A stretch of DNA of 64,000 nucleotides from Bacillota bacterium (GCA_023455425.1 JAEYCM010000047.1:1-64000); one strand, 5' to 3'; positions 51,624 to 61,045 are shown, numbered from the stretch's first letter. The notes: a model not told the origin generated them from the sequence alone. Made by a program: numbers and translations.

Positions 51624-52686
51624 TTGCAACATTCCATGGGCCCTACTCATGGACCCCACCTCCGCCTGCAACCTACACTGTACGGGCTGCTGGGCGGCAG
51701 AGTACGGCAACAAGCTCAACATGTCTTACGAAACGCTGGACGGCATCATCCGCCAGGGCAAGGAGCTGGGCACCTATTTCTATCTGTACTCGGGCGGCGA
51801 GCCTATGGTGCGTAAAGACGATATTATCCGCCTCTGCGAGGCGCATCCCGATTGCCAGTTTGCCGCGTTTACCAACGGTACCTTGATCGACGAAGCCTTT
51901 GCCGATGAAATGCTGCGGGTCAAAAACTTTATTCCGGCCATCAGCGTGGAGGGTTTTGAGGGCGATACCGATTTTAGAAGAGGGGAAGGCACATTCAAAA
52001 AGGTGGAACGCGCGATGGCGATATTAAAAGCAAAACGCCTACCCTTTGGCATTTCCTGCTGTTATACCAGCAAAAACGTGGACATGATTGGGTCGGAAGC
52101 GTATTTTGACCAGATGATCGGATGGGGCGCAAAGTTCTGCTGGTTCTTTACCTATATGCCGGTGGGCAAGGAGGCAGTTCCGGAACTGATGGTGAGTGCC
52201 GAGCAGCGTGCGTTCATGTACCGCCAAATCCGCAAGTTCAGGGAAACAAAACCCCTGTTCACGCTGGATTTCTGGAATGACGGCGAGTTCGCAGGCGGGT
52301 GCATAGCGGGCGGCAGGAGTTACCTGCACATCAACGCGAACGGGGATATGGAGCCCTGTGCGTTTATCCATTATTCCGACTCCAGCGTCTATGAAAAAAC
52401 GCTGCTTCAGGCGCTGCATTCCCCGCTGTTTATGGCCTACAGGAAAGGGCAGCCCTTTAACGAGAACCATCTGCGGCCCTGCCCACTGCTCGATAATCCC
52501 GACGCGCTTGTGGACATGGTGGAGCGCTCCGGCGCGCACTCTACGGATTTGCAGGACCCGGAGGATGTGCGCGGGCTTTCGGCAAAGTGCAGGGACGCCG
52601 CCACGGATTGGGCGCAGACGGCGGATGAACTGTGGCAATGCGCAGGGCGCTGCGACGCGTGCCAATCCAAAAGCCATTCCGCCTAA
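51310..52686 (+). CDS. Radical SAM protein, SPASM-like, uncharacterised
   Basis: 458 residues. The N-terminal ~110 residues are helical; then DPTSACNLHCTGCWAAEYGN with the CxxxCxxC cluster ligands, GGEP, and a C-terminal Cys set (CPLL, CRDA, CAGRCDACQ). Close relatives are common in Clostridia, often next to two-component genes, with unknown substrate. Reading frame begins MKAKEKIQAFALNQAMNYI. AGAAAGGAAAAGACGG precedes ATG 51310. A terminator follows. Confidence 0.88.
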   Translation: MKAKEKIQAFALNQAMNYISGDPAKNLPKLLAWLDSIGWGGKNFTTHSAAIHSVLEDSENNWYQFIMGIWKDIDNEILKTTFRNFVLNASIIGMPKQQANQEKHDCNIPWALLMDPTSACNLHCTGCWAAEYGNKLNMSYETLDGIIRQGKELGTYFYLYSGGEPMVRKDDIIRLCEAHPDCQFAAFTNGTLIDEAFADEMLRVKNFIPAISVEGFEGDTDFRRGEGTFKKVERAMAILKAKRLPFGISCCYTSKNVDMIGSEAYFDQMIGWGAKFCWFFTYMPVGKEAVPELMVSAEQRAFMYRQIRKFRETKPLFTLDFWNDGEFAGGCIAGGRSYLHINANGDMEPCAFIHYSDSSVYEKTLLQALHSPLFMAYRKGQPFNENHLRPCPLLDNPDALVDMVERSGAHSTDLQDPEDVRGLSAKCRDAATDWAQTADELWQCAGRCDACQSKSHSA

Positions 52687-52705
52687 AAAAGAGAGCGGGG
52701 CATAA

Positions 52706-52734
52706 AAAAAGAGGCCGTTTGGGGCCTCTTTTTG
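52706..52734 (+). terminator. Terminator of the radical SAM gene
   Basis: AAAAAGAGGCC pairs with GGCCTCTTTTT around GTTTGG. Also usable by the convergent cvpA transcript. Confidence 0.88.
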
Positions 52735-52778
52735 CAATATTCTCAATGTGAGGATACTTTCCATTAAAGCTGCTCCGC

Positions 52779-53480
52779 TTACATCCCCGGTATCAGCCGC
52801 AGCAGCAGGTTGGAGTTGTAGAAAAAGCTGCCAAAGTACGAGGCGTCGATAAAATCGCCCGCCTTAGGCAATATGATGAGCACGATGGGGACCATCAGGA
52901 AGAGTAAGTACATTGCCAGAAACCCGCGGATCAGCCCAAAGCACGCGCCAAGCAGCCCATCCGCCGAATGCAGCACCGGAAGCCCGTTTCGCGCATAGGT
53001 GATCAGGTGTATGGCAAACGCAAAGAGCATCCGTATCGCGGCAAACAACCCCAGCACGGCAAGCAGGTTCAAAAACACGTTGACGATGGTCTGGTTGAAG
53101 TATTCGCCCAATGTGGAAGCGCCGTCTTCCGCAAACGCTTCGCGGGCAATGTTCTCGGAGATCCGCTCGCCCATGGGTACGGGCAGCGTGGCGTTTTCCA
53201 TGACGCCGGAAAGCTGTTCCGCGCTCAGCGCCGAGATGGGGGTTCTAGAAAGCTCCACATCCTGCACCAGCTCCGCGCCCTCTGTATAATAGAGCGCCAT
53301 GGTATAGAGCTGCTCATCCGCCTTGATGGAATTGGTAACAAGGGGGCGGAAGGCAAGCGCAAGCGCAAACGCAAGCACATACGCGCCCAGCGAGAGTACC
53401 GTATGCACAAAGCCGCGGTACCAGCCGCCCAGCAAGAACACCGCAAACAGCAGCAGCACGGCGATATCCAACAAATTCAT
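52779..53480 (-). CDS. CvpA family protein
   Basis: 233 residues. MNLLDIAVLLLFAVFLLGGWYRGFVHTVLSLGAYVLAFALALAF is the CvpA N-terminal signature. Four membrane helices in total (about 5-25, 30-48, 140-165, 190-215). Related to colicin V production proteins; roles in membrane or wall homeostasis. GGAGGCTTTTACC precedes ATG 53480. Confidence 0.85.
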   Translation of the reverse strand: MNLLDIAVLLLFAVFLLGGWYRGFVHTVLSLGAYVLAFALALAFRPLVTNSIKADEQLYTMALYYTEGAELVQDVELSRTPISALSAEQLSGVMENATLPVPMGERISENIAREAFAEDGASTLGEYFNQTIVNVFLNLLAVLGLFAAIRMLFAFAIHLITYARNGLPVLHSADGLLGACFGLIRGFLAMYLLFLMVPIVLIILPKAGDFIDASYFGSFFYNSNLLLRLIPGM

Positions 53481-53535
53481 GGTAAAAGCCTCCGTTCCCA
53501 GTTTCCGCCGGTATGCTGACCGGCGCGGGCAAGGG

Positions 53536-54651
53536 CTACGACACCTTGACCGTATAGCAGGCCGACACGGTGTTGAAGAGCAGCGTGCCGGAATCGATCT
53601 TCTGTGCGGAAACAATCTCCGCTTCCACATGGCGGGTATTTAAAAGCTTGCCGTCGGCCCCATATACCGTATACCCGTCGTTTGTAACGGCCACGAGCCT
53701 TCCGCCCATCATAAACGCGTCAACGGTACCCGCGGGGAGCTGGAAAAGCCGCTGTGTGGTCCCGGCAACATCCGCGTCCTTCGCGGTCAGCAGCTTGACG
53801 GTGCCGGGTTTTTCGGAGCCGCGCGGGCGCAGCAGGAAAAGCGGGTTTGACGCGCCCTCAAAGTCCATCACTTCCCAGCCGTAGAGCATTTCGCGGTAGC
53901 TTTCGCGGTTCCCCTCGAGCGAATAGCGGATAAGCTGATTGGTACCCACCGCGTAAATGCCCGAGGACGTGAAGTAGATATGCTCAATGAGCTGGTTCTG
54001 TATCTGCATCACACCGCTTGTCGCAGCGCGGGTCATATCATAAATGGTAATGGTGGAAAGCGGTGTGCCGCTGTCCAAAGATGTTGTGAGCACATACAGG
54101 TACTCGTTGCCCGCGGTATAGAAGCCGTAATCCACAATGAACTGCCCGGGGAATGTCAGTTCGTCCTTCTGCGCGCCGGTCTTGTCAAACACCTGTATGG
54201 TTTCCGTACCGGTGCCGTCGGTCTTTAAAGCCGCCACCGTGGTAGAGCCGCAGGTCACGTACAGCAGCGTGCCGGTAAACTGTACGGGGTAGGTCGCGTC
54301 CACAATTCGAAGCGCCACGCTGTTGTAAAGCGCGTGTATGGTTCCGCTTGCGGCAAGCTTCACGTCGGTTGCGGTGACGGCCGCGTTATAGTCGTTGCCT
54401 TCATTGTACAGGTCTTTATAGTAAAGCGTACCGTCCTTGACGTATAAAAATCCTTGCCCGGTAAAGAGCGCTTTATCCTGCGGGCCAAAAGGAAGCTGGT
54501 TTAGGGCCGCCTGCGCGGACATGGAGTTGCCTAAAAGCAGGATACCCGCGACGATACCGGCGAGTATCAAAAGCAAAATGCCGAACAGGAACAACAGGCG
54601 CAATACGGTCTTGCGCCTGTTCTTTGGTTTTCTTCGGCGGTTACTTTCCAT
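53536..54651 (-). CDS. DUF5711 family beta-propeller protein
   Basis: 371 residues. Basic start RRRKPKNRRKTV, one membrane helix (about 16-40), then a repetitive beta-rich extracytoplasmic part (many G-T/Y blades, as in LLYVTCGSTTVAALKT). Family function unknown. GAAGGAGCCTAA precedes ATG 54651. With CvpA it may form a small envelope operon. Confidence 0.85.
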   Translation of the reverse strand: MESNRRRKPKNRRKTVLRLLFLFGILLLILAGIVAGILLLGNSMSAQAALNQLPFGPQDKALFTGQGFLYVKDGTLYYKDLYNEGNDYNAAVTATDVKLAASGTIHALYNSVALRIVDATYPVQFTGTLLYVTCGSTTVAALKTDGTGTETIQVFDKTGAQKDELTFPGQFIVDYGFYTAGNEYLYVLTTSLDSGTPLSTITIYDMTRAATSGVMQIQNQLIEHIYFTSSGIYAVGTNQLIRYSLEGNRESYREMLYGWEVMDFEGASNPLFLLRPRGSEKPGTVKLLTAKDADVAGTTQRLFQLPAGTVDAFMMGGRLVAVTNDGYTVYGADGKLLNTRHVEAEIVSAQKIDSGTLLFNTVSACYTVKVS

Positions 54652-54806
54652 TGGGTTAGGCTCCTTCTTGACCTGGACAGGAAAGCGGCGTTCTTTTCAG
54701 GCTTTCCTTCAGGCGGAATTCGGCGCGGATCACGCATGCCGCTGCCTGTCCTCCGGATTTCAGGGTTCGCATTGCAGCACAGAAGCGCCAAAAGGGCGCG
54801 GTAATA

Positions 54807-55397
54807 CTAGATTTCGTACAGGGAGAGCACCTGGTTGGCGACAGCCTCCTTGGTGGTTCTCAAATCCATCGCCTGCTTCACAAGGTAGCGGTGCGCCTGC
54901 GCCTCGGTCATGGCGGCATGCTCCATCAGGGCGAATTTGGCGTGGTCCACCAGGCGCTGCTGCTCCAGTCTCCGCTCCAGCGCACGCTTTTCCTGCAACA
55001 GATGGTTTAACCGCGTATGGGTGGCCATGGCGATCTTTACCGTATGCAGCATGGCGTTGCGCGTCATGGGCTTGGTGAGGCACAACACGCCGCCCGGCTC
55101 CACGCGTTCCGCCACTTCTTCAATCAGGTCCGCCTTTACGAGCAGTATGACGCCCGCGGCGGTATTCGTCACAAAATCCAGCGCAAGATCATGGCCGAAC
55201 TCATCCAAAAGCGGCGAGTTGATAACGACCATCGCATAGTCGCCTTCTATGAGCCCCCGGCGCGCTTCCGCGCCGCTCTGCGCAAGCGTAAGTTCGCCCG
55301 GTATGGCGGAAAGCATATCCTGCAGGAGCTGGCCGCCCTTTACTGTGCTTGAAATCAAAAGGATCCGGTCCGTTGCCGCCACCCCCTTTGCGTGCAT
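54807..55397 (-). CDS. ANTAR-domain RNA-binding response regulator
   Basis: 196 residues. Pseudo-receiver first half without a clear phospho-site set (LLISSTVKGGQLLQDML), then a helical linker and ANTAR domain: QRLVDHAKFALMEHAAMTEAQAHRYLVKQAMDLRTTKEAVANQVL. ANTAR proteins bind tandem hairpins and act as antiterminators. It lies 26 bases downstream of glutamine synthetase, as in many Clostridia, pointing to nitrogen control. Confidence 0.9.
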   Translation of the reverse strand: MHAKGVAATDRILLISSTVKGGQLLQDMLSAIPGELTLAQSGAEARRGLIEGDYAMVVINSPLLDEFGHDLALDFVTNTAAGVILLVKADLIEEVAERVEPGGVLCLTKPMTRNAMLHTVKIAMATHTRLNHLLQEKRALERRLEQQRLVDHAKFALMEHAAMTEAQAHRYLVKQAMDLRTTKEAVANQVLSLYEI

Positions 55398-55423
55398 GTC
55401 ATGTGCATCGTCCGTTCCCCGCT

Positions 55424-56689
55424 TTACACGTCGAAGAGCGGATCTTCGAGCGCGGGGAGGGCGGCGGGCTCGTATTTGTCCGCGTCCCGCTGTACCTGAA
55501 ACAAGTGCTTGCGTACCTCATTGGGCAGCACGCGGGCAATAAACGCGCTCTTCTCGGCGATCTGCACGGCGTCAAGCAGCGTCTGCGGCAGGCGCTCGGC
55601 GGTATCCTGGCCGGGCAGCTGCAATTTTTCTTCCAGGCCTTCCAGGCCCGCGTGGATGAGCAGCGCGAACGCGAGATATGGGTTCATGGCGGGGTCCGGG
55701 GCCCTAAGCTCCATCCGGGAGGATTCGCCCTGCGCCGCGGGGATGCGGATCCACTGCGAGCGGTTCTGGTGGGACCAGCTGACGGAGCCCGGCGCTTCCA
55801 TTTTGCCCAGGCGCTCGTAGGAGTTGGGCATGGGGTTTAACAGGAAGGTCAGGTCCGAAGCGCGGCGGAGGATGCCCGTCAAAAAGCTTTCGGCCTCGGG
55901 GGCGTGCGCGCTGTTTGTCTCAAAGAGATTGGTGGTGCCCGAAAGCAGGCTCATGTTCACATGCAGCCCGCTGCCGATGACGCCCGGTATGGGCTTGGGC
56001 AAAAAGGACGCGAACAGCCCGTTTTTGTTGGCGATGGTGCGGATGACCTGCTTCAATGTCATCAGGTTATCCGCCGCGCGAAGGGCGCCCGCGTATTTCA
56101 ATACGATTTCATTCTGGCCGGGGCCGGATTCATGATGGGAACTTTCCACGGCGATCCCCATGGTTTCCAGCGTGAGGCAGATTTCACGCCGCACGTTTTC
56201 GCCGCGGTCCCGCGGGGCAAGGTCCAAGAACCCTGCGCTGTCGTGCGGTTTGCGGGTAGGGCTTCCCGTTTCATCCAGTTGGAAGAGGTAAAATTCGCAC
56301 TCCACGCCGATCTGGCAGGTATAGCCCATTTTGAGCGCTTTGCGCGCGGCCTCGCGCAGCAGATTGCGGCTGCTGCCCGCAAAGGGCGTGCCGTCCGGGT
56401 GCTGGATGTCGCACAGCAGCCGCGCCACGCGGCCCTGCTGCGGCCGCCAGGGCAAAAGGGAAAGCGTGTTGGGGTCGGGCAGCAGCATCAGGTCGGATTC
56501 TGCAATGCGCAAAAACCCGGGTATAAGGGAAGCGTCAAAGGAAACGCCATCGCTCAATCCGCGCGCAAGCTCGGAACTCAATAAAGAGATGTTGCGCCCG
56601 CGCCCGAACAGATCGCAGAACACCAGCCGGACGAACTTGACGTCGTTCTCTTCCACAAAGGAGAGGATTTCTTCCTGTGTATAGCCCAT
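55424..56689 (-). CDS. glnA: Glutamine synthetase (type I, short clostridial form)
   Basis: 421 residues (shorter than the usual ~440-470). GVECEFYLF, SSHHESGPGQNEI (metal-binding), GSGLHVNMSL, EAPGSVSWSHQNRSQWIRIP and NPYLAFALLIHAG are the conserved blocks. It makes glutamine from glutamate, ammonia and ATP. AGGAGGTTTGGC precedes ATG 56689. The ANTAR regulator follows in the same direction. Confidence 0.93.
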   Translation of the reverse strand: MGYTQEEILSFVEENDVKFVRLVFCDLFGRGRNISLLSSELARGLSDGVSFDASLIPGFLRIAESDLMLLPDPNTLSLLPWRPQQGRVARLLCDIQHPDGTPFAGSSRNLLREAARKALKMGYTCQIGVECEFYLFQLDETGSPTRKPHDSAGFLDLAPRDRGENVRREICLTLETMGIAVESSHHESGPGQNEIVLKYAGALRAADNLMTLKQVIRTIANKNGLFASFLPKPIPGVIGSGLHVNMSLLSGTTNLFETNSAHAPEAESFLTGILRRASDLTFLLNPMPNSYERLGKMEAPGSVSWSHQNRSQWIRIPAAQGESSRMELRAPDPAMNPYLAFALLIHAGLEGLEEKLQLPGQDTAERLPQTLLDAVQIAEKSAFIARVLPNEVRKHLFQVQRDADKYEPAALPALEDPLFDV

Positions 56690-57087
56690 GCCAAACCTCC
56701 TGTATAAAATGTAATCTTCTGTATTTTTGCAACAAAAGTGCAGGATTGCCTGCGCGGTATCAGGGCAAACGCGCACCATTTTTTTCATGCACATACCGCT
56801 GCGCTTCATGCACATGGGATGTGCATGGACAACTCCCCGTTTTGGGGCATCGGTGGATAACTCTGTGCATAATGTTGATAAGTCCTGTGCAAAACATTCC
56901 GGGAACGGTGTGCAGAAATATTTTTATTCCCTGCATGTGCCTGCGCTTGTGTTCGATTTTACATGGACTTTACCGAACAAATGGGCATTCTGTCGTAAAA
57001 GCGCGGGTTATTCACAATGTATCCGCCAAAACGTATTTCAATATCTAAAACGTGCCGATCCGCCTGCTTATGCACAGTTTCATGCAA
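56690..57087. other. Intergenic region with a cluster of DnaA-box-like sequences
   Basis: Perfect TTATNCACA boxes: minus strand 56864-56872 (TTATGCACA), plus strand 57008-57016 (TTATTCACA) and 57068-57076 (TTATGCACA). Near matches: GGTGGATAA (56852-56860), GTTGATAA (56874-56881), TGTGCAAAA (56886-56894), and two TTCATGCACAT (56784 and 56806). Some AT-rich stretches (AAATATTTTTATT, about 56918). No coding region is supported; a glnA promoter is expected but not clear. Not in a dnaA context. Confidence 0.5.
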
Positions 57088-57846
57088 TTATGCAAGCGGG
57101 TTGCGTTTGGGCATTACGGGGCAGCTCCACCTGAGAAGTTCGCCGCCAAACGGCTCCGCCGCGCGGATGGCCCGGGTGGTCAGATCATTCACATCGGCAA
57201 GGTTCAAAGCGCTCAGCGCATGGATGGTGAGCACATGCGGCAGATCAAGCTCGGGCCTGAACTGCGGCTCGCCTATGGCAAAACCCGCGGCCTTCGCCTG
57301 TTCCTGAAACAACAGCCGCGTCTGTTCGCTGGGAAAGCATATGGAAAACGTCAGCCGGCGCACGGCCACAAGGCCATCCCCAGTCTTTTTGAGCCGCTCA
57401 ATGAGTTCCTCGTTCAACACCGTCTGGTATTTGGCCGCGTCGGGCAGCAGCAGCGCGTGGTAGGTCAGCCAATCCGGCTCATGCGCGGAACCGGGGGAAA
57501 CATACAATAGCTTCTCCTTATCCGCAATGCGCTTAGCGGCTTCCATGTCTTCTTCCGGGTCCCGCACATAAAAATAGTATTGCCGCAGCGCGTCCATATG
57601 GATCATGCCTACGTACACGGCGTCGGAAAGCGCGCGCAGCAGCTTGCGTTCTATCCTATTCAAGCGGCGCAGTTCCCGCGGCGTAAAGGCGTCCGCCCCG
57701 TTTTCCCGCGGGGAGAGCGCGCAATACATCAGGGTCTCGTATCCCGCCATGGGCTCGTCGTAGCCCGTGTCTACCGTGAACTGCGCCTGTACGCCCTGCA
57801 CAGGCCAAACGTAACTGAAAAAAGTATCTTCCGCTTCCTTGCGCAT
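57088..57846 (-). CDS. DUF695 / RraB-domain protein
   Basis: 252 residues. N-terminal DUF695 (DTFFSYVWPVQGVQAQFTVDTGY ... YYFYVRDPEEDMEA); C-terminal RraB-like region (LIERLKKTGDGLVAVRRLTFSICFPSEQTRLLFQEQAKAAGF). RraB regulates RNase E in proteobacteria; Bacillota members are uncharacterised. Start ATG 57846. Confidence 0.82.
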   Translation of the reverse strand: MRKEAEDTFFSYVWPVQGVQAQFTVDTGYDEPMAGYETLMYCALSPRENGADAFTPRELRRLNRIERKLLRALSDAVYVGMIHMDALRQYYFYVRDPEEDMEAAKRIADKEKLLYVSPGSAHEPDWLTYHALLLPDAAKYQTVLNEELIERLKKTGDGLVAVRRLTFSICFPSEQTRLLFQEQAKAAGFAIGEPQFRPELDLPHVLTIHALSALNLADVNDLTTRAIRAAEPFGGELLRWSCPVMPKRNPLA

Positions 57847-57970
57847 GCCGCTCCTTTCCTGATCCCCCCTTAAAGTACCATTTTATCAGCAGGCAGGCAA
57901 GCATGCAAGAGAATAGGGGTTTTGCGCGGGCGAAGGGTGTAAAGCTTTGATGAACGGCGAATAGAAGAAA

Positions 57971-57992
57971 CCCCGCCTGTGCATAGGCGGGG
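57971..57992 (-). terminator. Terminator of the pepF transcript
   Basis: CCCCGCCT, GTGCAT, AGGCGGGG; read on the minus strand it is followed by TTTCTTCT. Confidence 0.65.
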
Positions 57993-58005
57993 CAAAAGTA
58001 GTACG

Positions 58006-58143
58006 TTGGAGGCGCTGCCTCCAAACCTCCGCTTAGGGTCGTTACGACCTAAGAACCCATATTCGGAAACGGGAGTTTCTAGGGCGGGATTCCAAAGGGA
58101 CGTGTCCCTTTGGTGGGGGTTCAGGGGCAAAGCCCCTGAGAGT
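58006..58143 (-). repeat. Multi-hairpin repeat, copy 4 (inverted)
   Basis: Hairpins TTGGAGGC/GCCTCCAA, CTTAGGGTC/GACCTAAG, CCAAAGGGA/TCCCTTTGG and TTCAGGGGC/GCCCCTGA, i.e. the order of copy 3 reversed. Fills the gap between the RraB-type gene and pepF. Confidence 0.8.
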
Positions 58144-58148
58144 GTCCG

Positions 58149-59933
58149 TTACTTCAACAACTCCGCCAGTTCGTCCACCGCACTGTCGAACGCGTCGAGC
58201 GAGGTCAGAATGCTTTCGGGCTTGGTCAAATCCACGCCCGCCTTCTGCAGCAGGGCAATGGGGAAATCGCTGCCGCCGCTTTTGAGGAAGGCAAGATAAT
58301 TTTCCAGCCCGTGCCCCTCGAGTATGCCGTGTGCAAGAGCAACCGCGGCGCAGAAGCCGGTGGCGTACTGGTACACGTAAAACGCGTTGTAGAAGTGCGG
58401 GATGCGCGCCCATTCGATGCGGATCTCGTCGTCCACCACCACGCCGGGGTAGAACAGTTCGTTGAGCTTGCCGTATTCCTCGCACAGCGCGTCAACGGTA
58501 AGGGGTTCGCCCGCCTCGCACATATAGTGCGTCTTCTGCTCGAACGCCGCGAACATGGTCTGGCGGTAGACGGTGGTACGGAACTGCTCCAGGTAGTGGT
58601 TGATCAGGTAGGCGCGGCGCGCGGGATCGGTCTCGGTTTGTAGCAGGTGGCGGGTGAGCAGTACCTCGTTGACGGTGGAGGCGACTTCCGCGGCCATGAT
58701 CTTATACTGCGCATCCTGATAGGGGAGGCTTACGTCAGAATAATAGGAATGCAGCGCGTGGCCGAGCTCATGCGCTACCGTAAAGGCGTAATCCTCTTCC
58801 TCCTGATAGTTTAAGAGCACATACGGGTGTGTGCCGTACGCGCCCCAGGAATACGCGCCGGTGGTCTTGCCCCGGTTTTGCGGTACGTCGACCCAGCGTT
58901 CGCTGTAGGCGACGTCGAGCATTTTCCCGTAATCTTCGCCTAAAGGCTGCAACGCTTCCTTGACAAGCGCTTTCGCGTCCTCATAGCGGAGCTTCTTGGG
59001 AGTCGCCGGCACGATGGGGACGTACAGGTCGTACATGTAGAGCTGGTCCAACCCCAGCGCCTTGCGGCGCAGCTGCAGGTACTTTTCTATGGAGGGCAGA
59101 CGGCTTTTGATGGCTTCAATCAGGCCGTCGTAGACGGAAAGGGGAACGTTGGTGGAAAACAGGGCCGCGCCGATGGCGTTCTCATAGCTGCGGGCCTTTG
59201 CAAAAAATACGTTGGATTTCACGCTGGCGCCATAGGAAGCGGCAAGCGTGTTCTTTAGGCTTAAATAAGAAGCATAGAGCGCCTTGTAGGCGTTCTTGCG
59301 CACGTCCCGGTTCTTGCTTTCCAAAAAGCTGCGGTAGTTGCCCTGGGTCAGCTCCACGGTATCGCCGTCGTCATCCGTGATGTTGCCAAAGCGGATGTCG
59401 GCGTTGTTGAGCATGGTAAACACCGAGTCGGCTGCGGCCAGCGGTTCGCCCGCGAGTGCCATGAGCCTTTCCTCATTGGCGGTGAGCGTATGCGGCCTGC
59501 GCCGGACCAAGTTGTTTAAGACCCGGCGGTATTCCTGCAGGGTGGGGGAATCAATCCAGGCCTGTAGCGTATTGGGATCAATCGCAAGGATTTCCGGCGT
59601 CATAAAGGAAGAAGCTGCGCCGTACGCGACGCTCTGCTGCATGGCCCGGTCGGTCATGCCCTGGTATTTGGCAAGGGCATTGTCTTCATCCCGGTGCATG
59701 TGCGCATACACATAGAGCCGCTCCAGCTTGAGGGAGATGGCGCTTTCCTCTTTTAATGCGCGCAGGAGTGCGTCTGCGCTTGTGAACGTGCCGGAAAGCT
59801 GGGGAAACGCGGCGATCTCTTGCTGTACTTCTTTGAATTCCGCCTCCCACGCCTCATCGGAAGCATACATGGCGGTAAGGTCCCATGTCAGGGCGGCGTC
59901 GAGTTCCTGCCGCGCGGGTAACGTCTTGGGCAT
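58149..59933 (-). CDS. pepF: Oligoendopeptidase F
   Basis: 594 residues, M3 metallopeptidase. Zinc site HELGH at 388-392, the downstream Glu in EVASTVNEVLLTRHLL, and family regions NAYKALYASYLSLKNTLAAS and FYNAFYVYQYATGFCAAVALA. It cleaves short oligopeptides in the cytoplasm. AGGAGGACTCAT precedes ATG 59933. Confidence 0.95.
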   Translation of the reverse strand: MPKTLPARQELDAALTWDLTAMYASDEAWEAEFKEVQQEIAAFPQLSGTFTSADALLRALKEESAISLKLERLYVYAHMHRDEDNALAKYQGMTDRAMQQSVAYGAASSFMTPEILAIDPNTLQAWIDSPTLQEYRRVLNNLVRRRPHTLTANEERLMALAGEPLAAADSVFTMLNNADIRFGNITDDDGDTVELTQGNYRSFLESKNRDVRKNAYKALYASYLSLKNTLAASYGASVKSNVFFAKARSYENAIGAALFSTNVPLSVYDGLIEAIKSRLPSIEKYLQLRRKALGLDQLYMYDLYVPIVPATPKKLRYEDAKALVKEALQPLGEDYGKMLDVAYSERWVDVPQNRGKTTGAYSWGAYGTHPYVLLNYQEEEDYAFTVAHELGHALHSYYSDVSLPYQDAQYKIMAAEVASTVNEVLLTRHLLQTETDPARRAYLINHYLEQFRTTVYRQTMFAAFEQKTHYMCEAGEPLTVDALCEEYGKLNELFYPGVVVDDEIRIEWARIPHFYNAFYVYQYATGFCAAVALAHGILEGHGLENYLAFLKSGGSDFPIALLQKAGVDLTKPESILTSLDAFDSAVDELAELLK

Positions 59934-60004
59934 ATGAGTCCTCCTGTATAGATAGAATAAGCGGGGCGGCCCAAACAGCAGGCCGGGGTTAAAGGATAGC
60001 GGGG

Positions 60005-61045
60005 TCAGAGCGTGCGCGGCCCTTCGCGCAGTTCGTCCGGATCGGGATCGGGCACAGAGTCCGGGTCGATCACGGAAATTTCCGGCCCGTCCACGCGCGC
60101 CGCGGTATCCACGTACAGCGCGGTTTGGAAGGCGGCGCCGTAGGGCGCGAGAAGGCCCGTTACAAAAGCGGACAGTACGGCAAAGAGCGCGAACATCGCC
60201 TCAATATTCTGCCACAAAAGCAGCGCGGGCAAACACAAAATACCGGAAATCACGCCTGCTACGAGAGAAAAGAGCAGCGTCGCGCCAAGAATGCGCCAAT
60301 AGCGCTTGATGGTCAGCTTGAAGGCGCGGCCTACGGCGGAAAACGCGGATTTCTTCTCATGCACCGCAACGGGGTAAATCAGCATCAGGAACACGCTTAA
60401 AACTATGGCAATCAGAATGATCAGCAGCACGATGACGCCGATGGTAATAAAGAAAGGCGTGGGCAAGGCCCCGCCTTCCGCATAGGAAACAAAGGAAAAC
60501 AGGGAAGCCATCATGCCGAAAACGCCAAGGAATAGATAGACCACAGCGACAATGATACCGATTCCTATCTCCAGCGCAAACTGCGAAAGGAACGTCGTGT
60601 AAAACCGCTTAAGGCCGATGGGCAGGGCGTAACGGAACAGCTGGCCCAGCGTCCCCGCGCGCCCTTCCATACGCTCCTCCATTTCCAGGAACATCGCGCC
60701 CTGGTACATGGGCGTAATGAGAAAGCGGACCACAAGGGAAAGAAGCCACACAAGCAGCGAGGACCCAAGAACAGCACTCATATCGGCCAATTCCGCATCG
60801 GCGGAAAGGCTGCTTAGTTTGCCGAACTGGGAAATGCCCTCCTGCATATCCGTAAAGAATCCTGTGCGGCTCAATGCTGTAAACTGCGGAAGCGTCATCA
60901 ACAGCGCAGGCAGGCTGACCAGCAACAGGGAAACAAGAAACGTCTGCCAGAAGCCGCGCTTGTAGAGCTGCCAGGCAATGCCGAATATCCCGCGCATGCG
61001 CAGCGGCGCGCGATTAAGGGGCGGATAAGGCGTGATGGGATCCAT
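60005..61045 (-). CDS. Multi-pass membrane protein, tandem copy 1
   Basis: 346 residues starting MDPITPYPPLNRAPLRMRGIFGIAWQLYKRGFWQ. Six or so hydrophobic segments. About 80% similar in sequence to the next protein, with identical ends (DGPEISVIDPDSVPDPDPDELREGPRTL). Probably of the DUF975-like or glycerophosphodiester-associated membrane family; uncertain. GGAGGTGTTAGCT precedes ATG 61045 and overlaps the stop of copy 2. Confidence 0.7.
   Translation of the reverse strand: MDPITPYPPLNRAPLRMRGIFGIAWQLYKRGFWQTFLVSLLLVSLPALLMTLPQFTALSRTGFFTDMQEGISQFGKLSSLSADAELADMSAVLGSSLLVWLLSLVVRFLITPMYQGAMFLEMEERMEGRAGTLGQLFRYALPIGLKRFYTTFLSQFALEIGIGIIVAVVYLFLGVFGMMASLFSFVSYAEGGALPTPFFITIGVIVLLIILIAIVLSVFLMLIYPVAVHEKKSAFSAVGRAFKLTIKRYWRILGATLLFSLVAGVISGILCLPALLLWQNIEAMFALFAVLSAFVTGLLAPYGAAFQTALYVDTAARVDGPEISVIDPDSVPDPDPDELREGPRTL

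Noticed and set aside
56690..57087. Chromosomal origin oriC
   Set aside because: DnaA-like boxes are present but there is no dnaA/dnaN context and no clear AT-rich unwinding element; kept as a DnaA-box cluster only.
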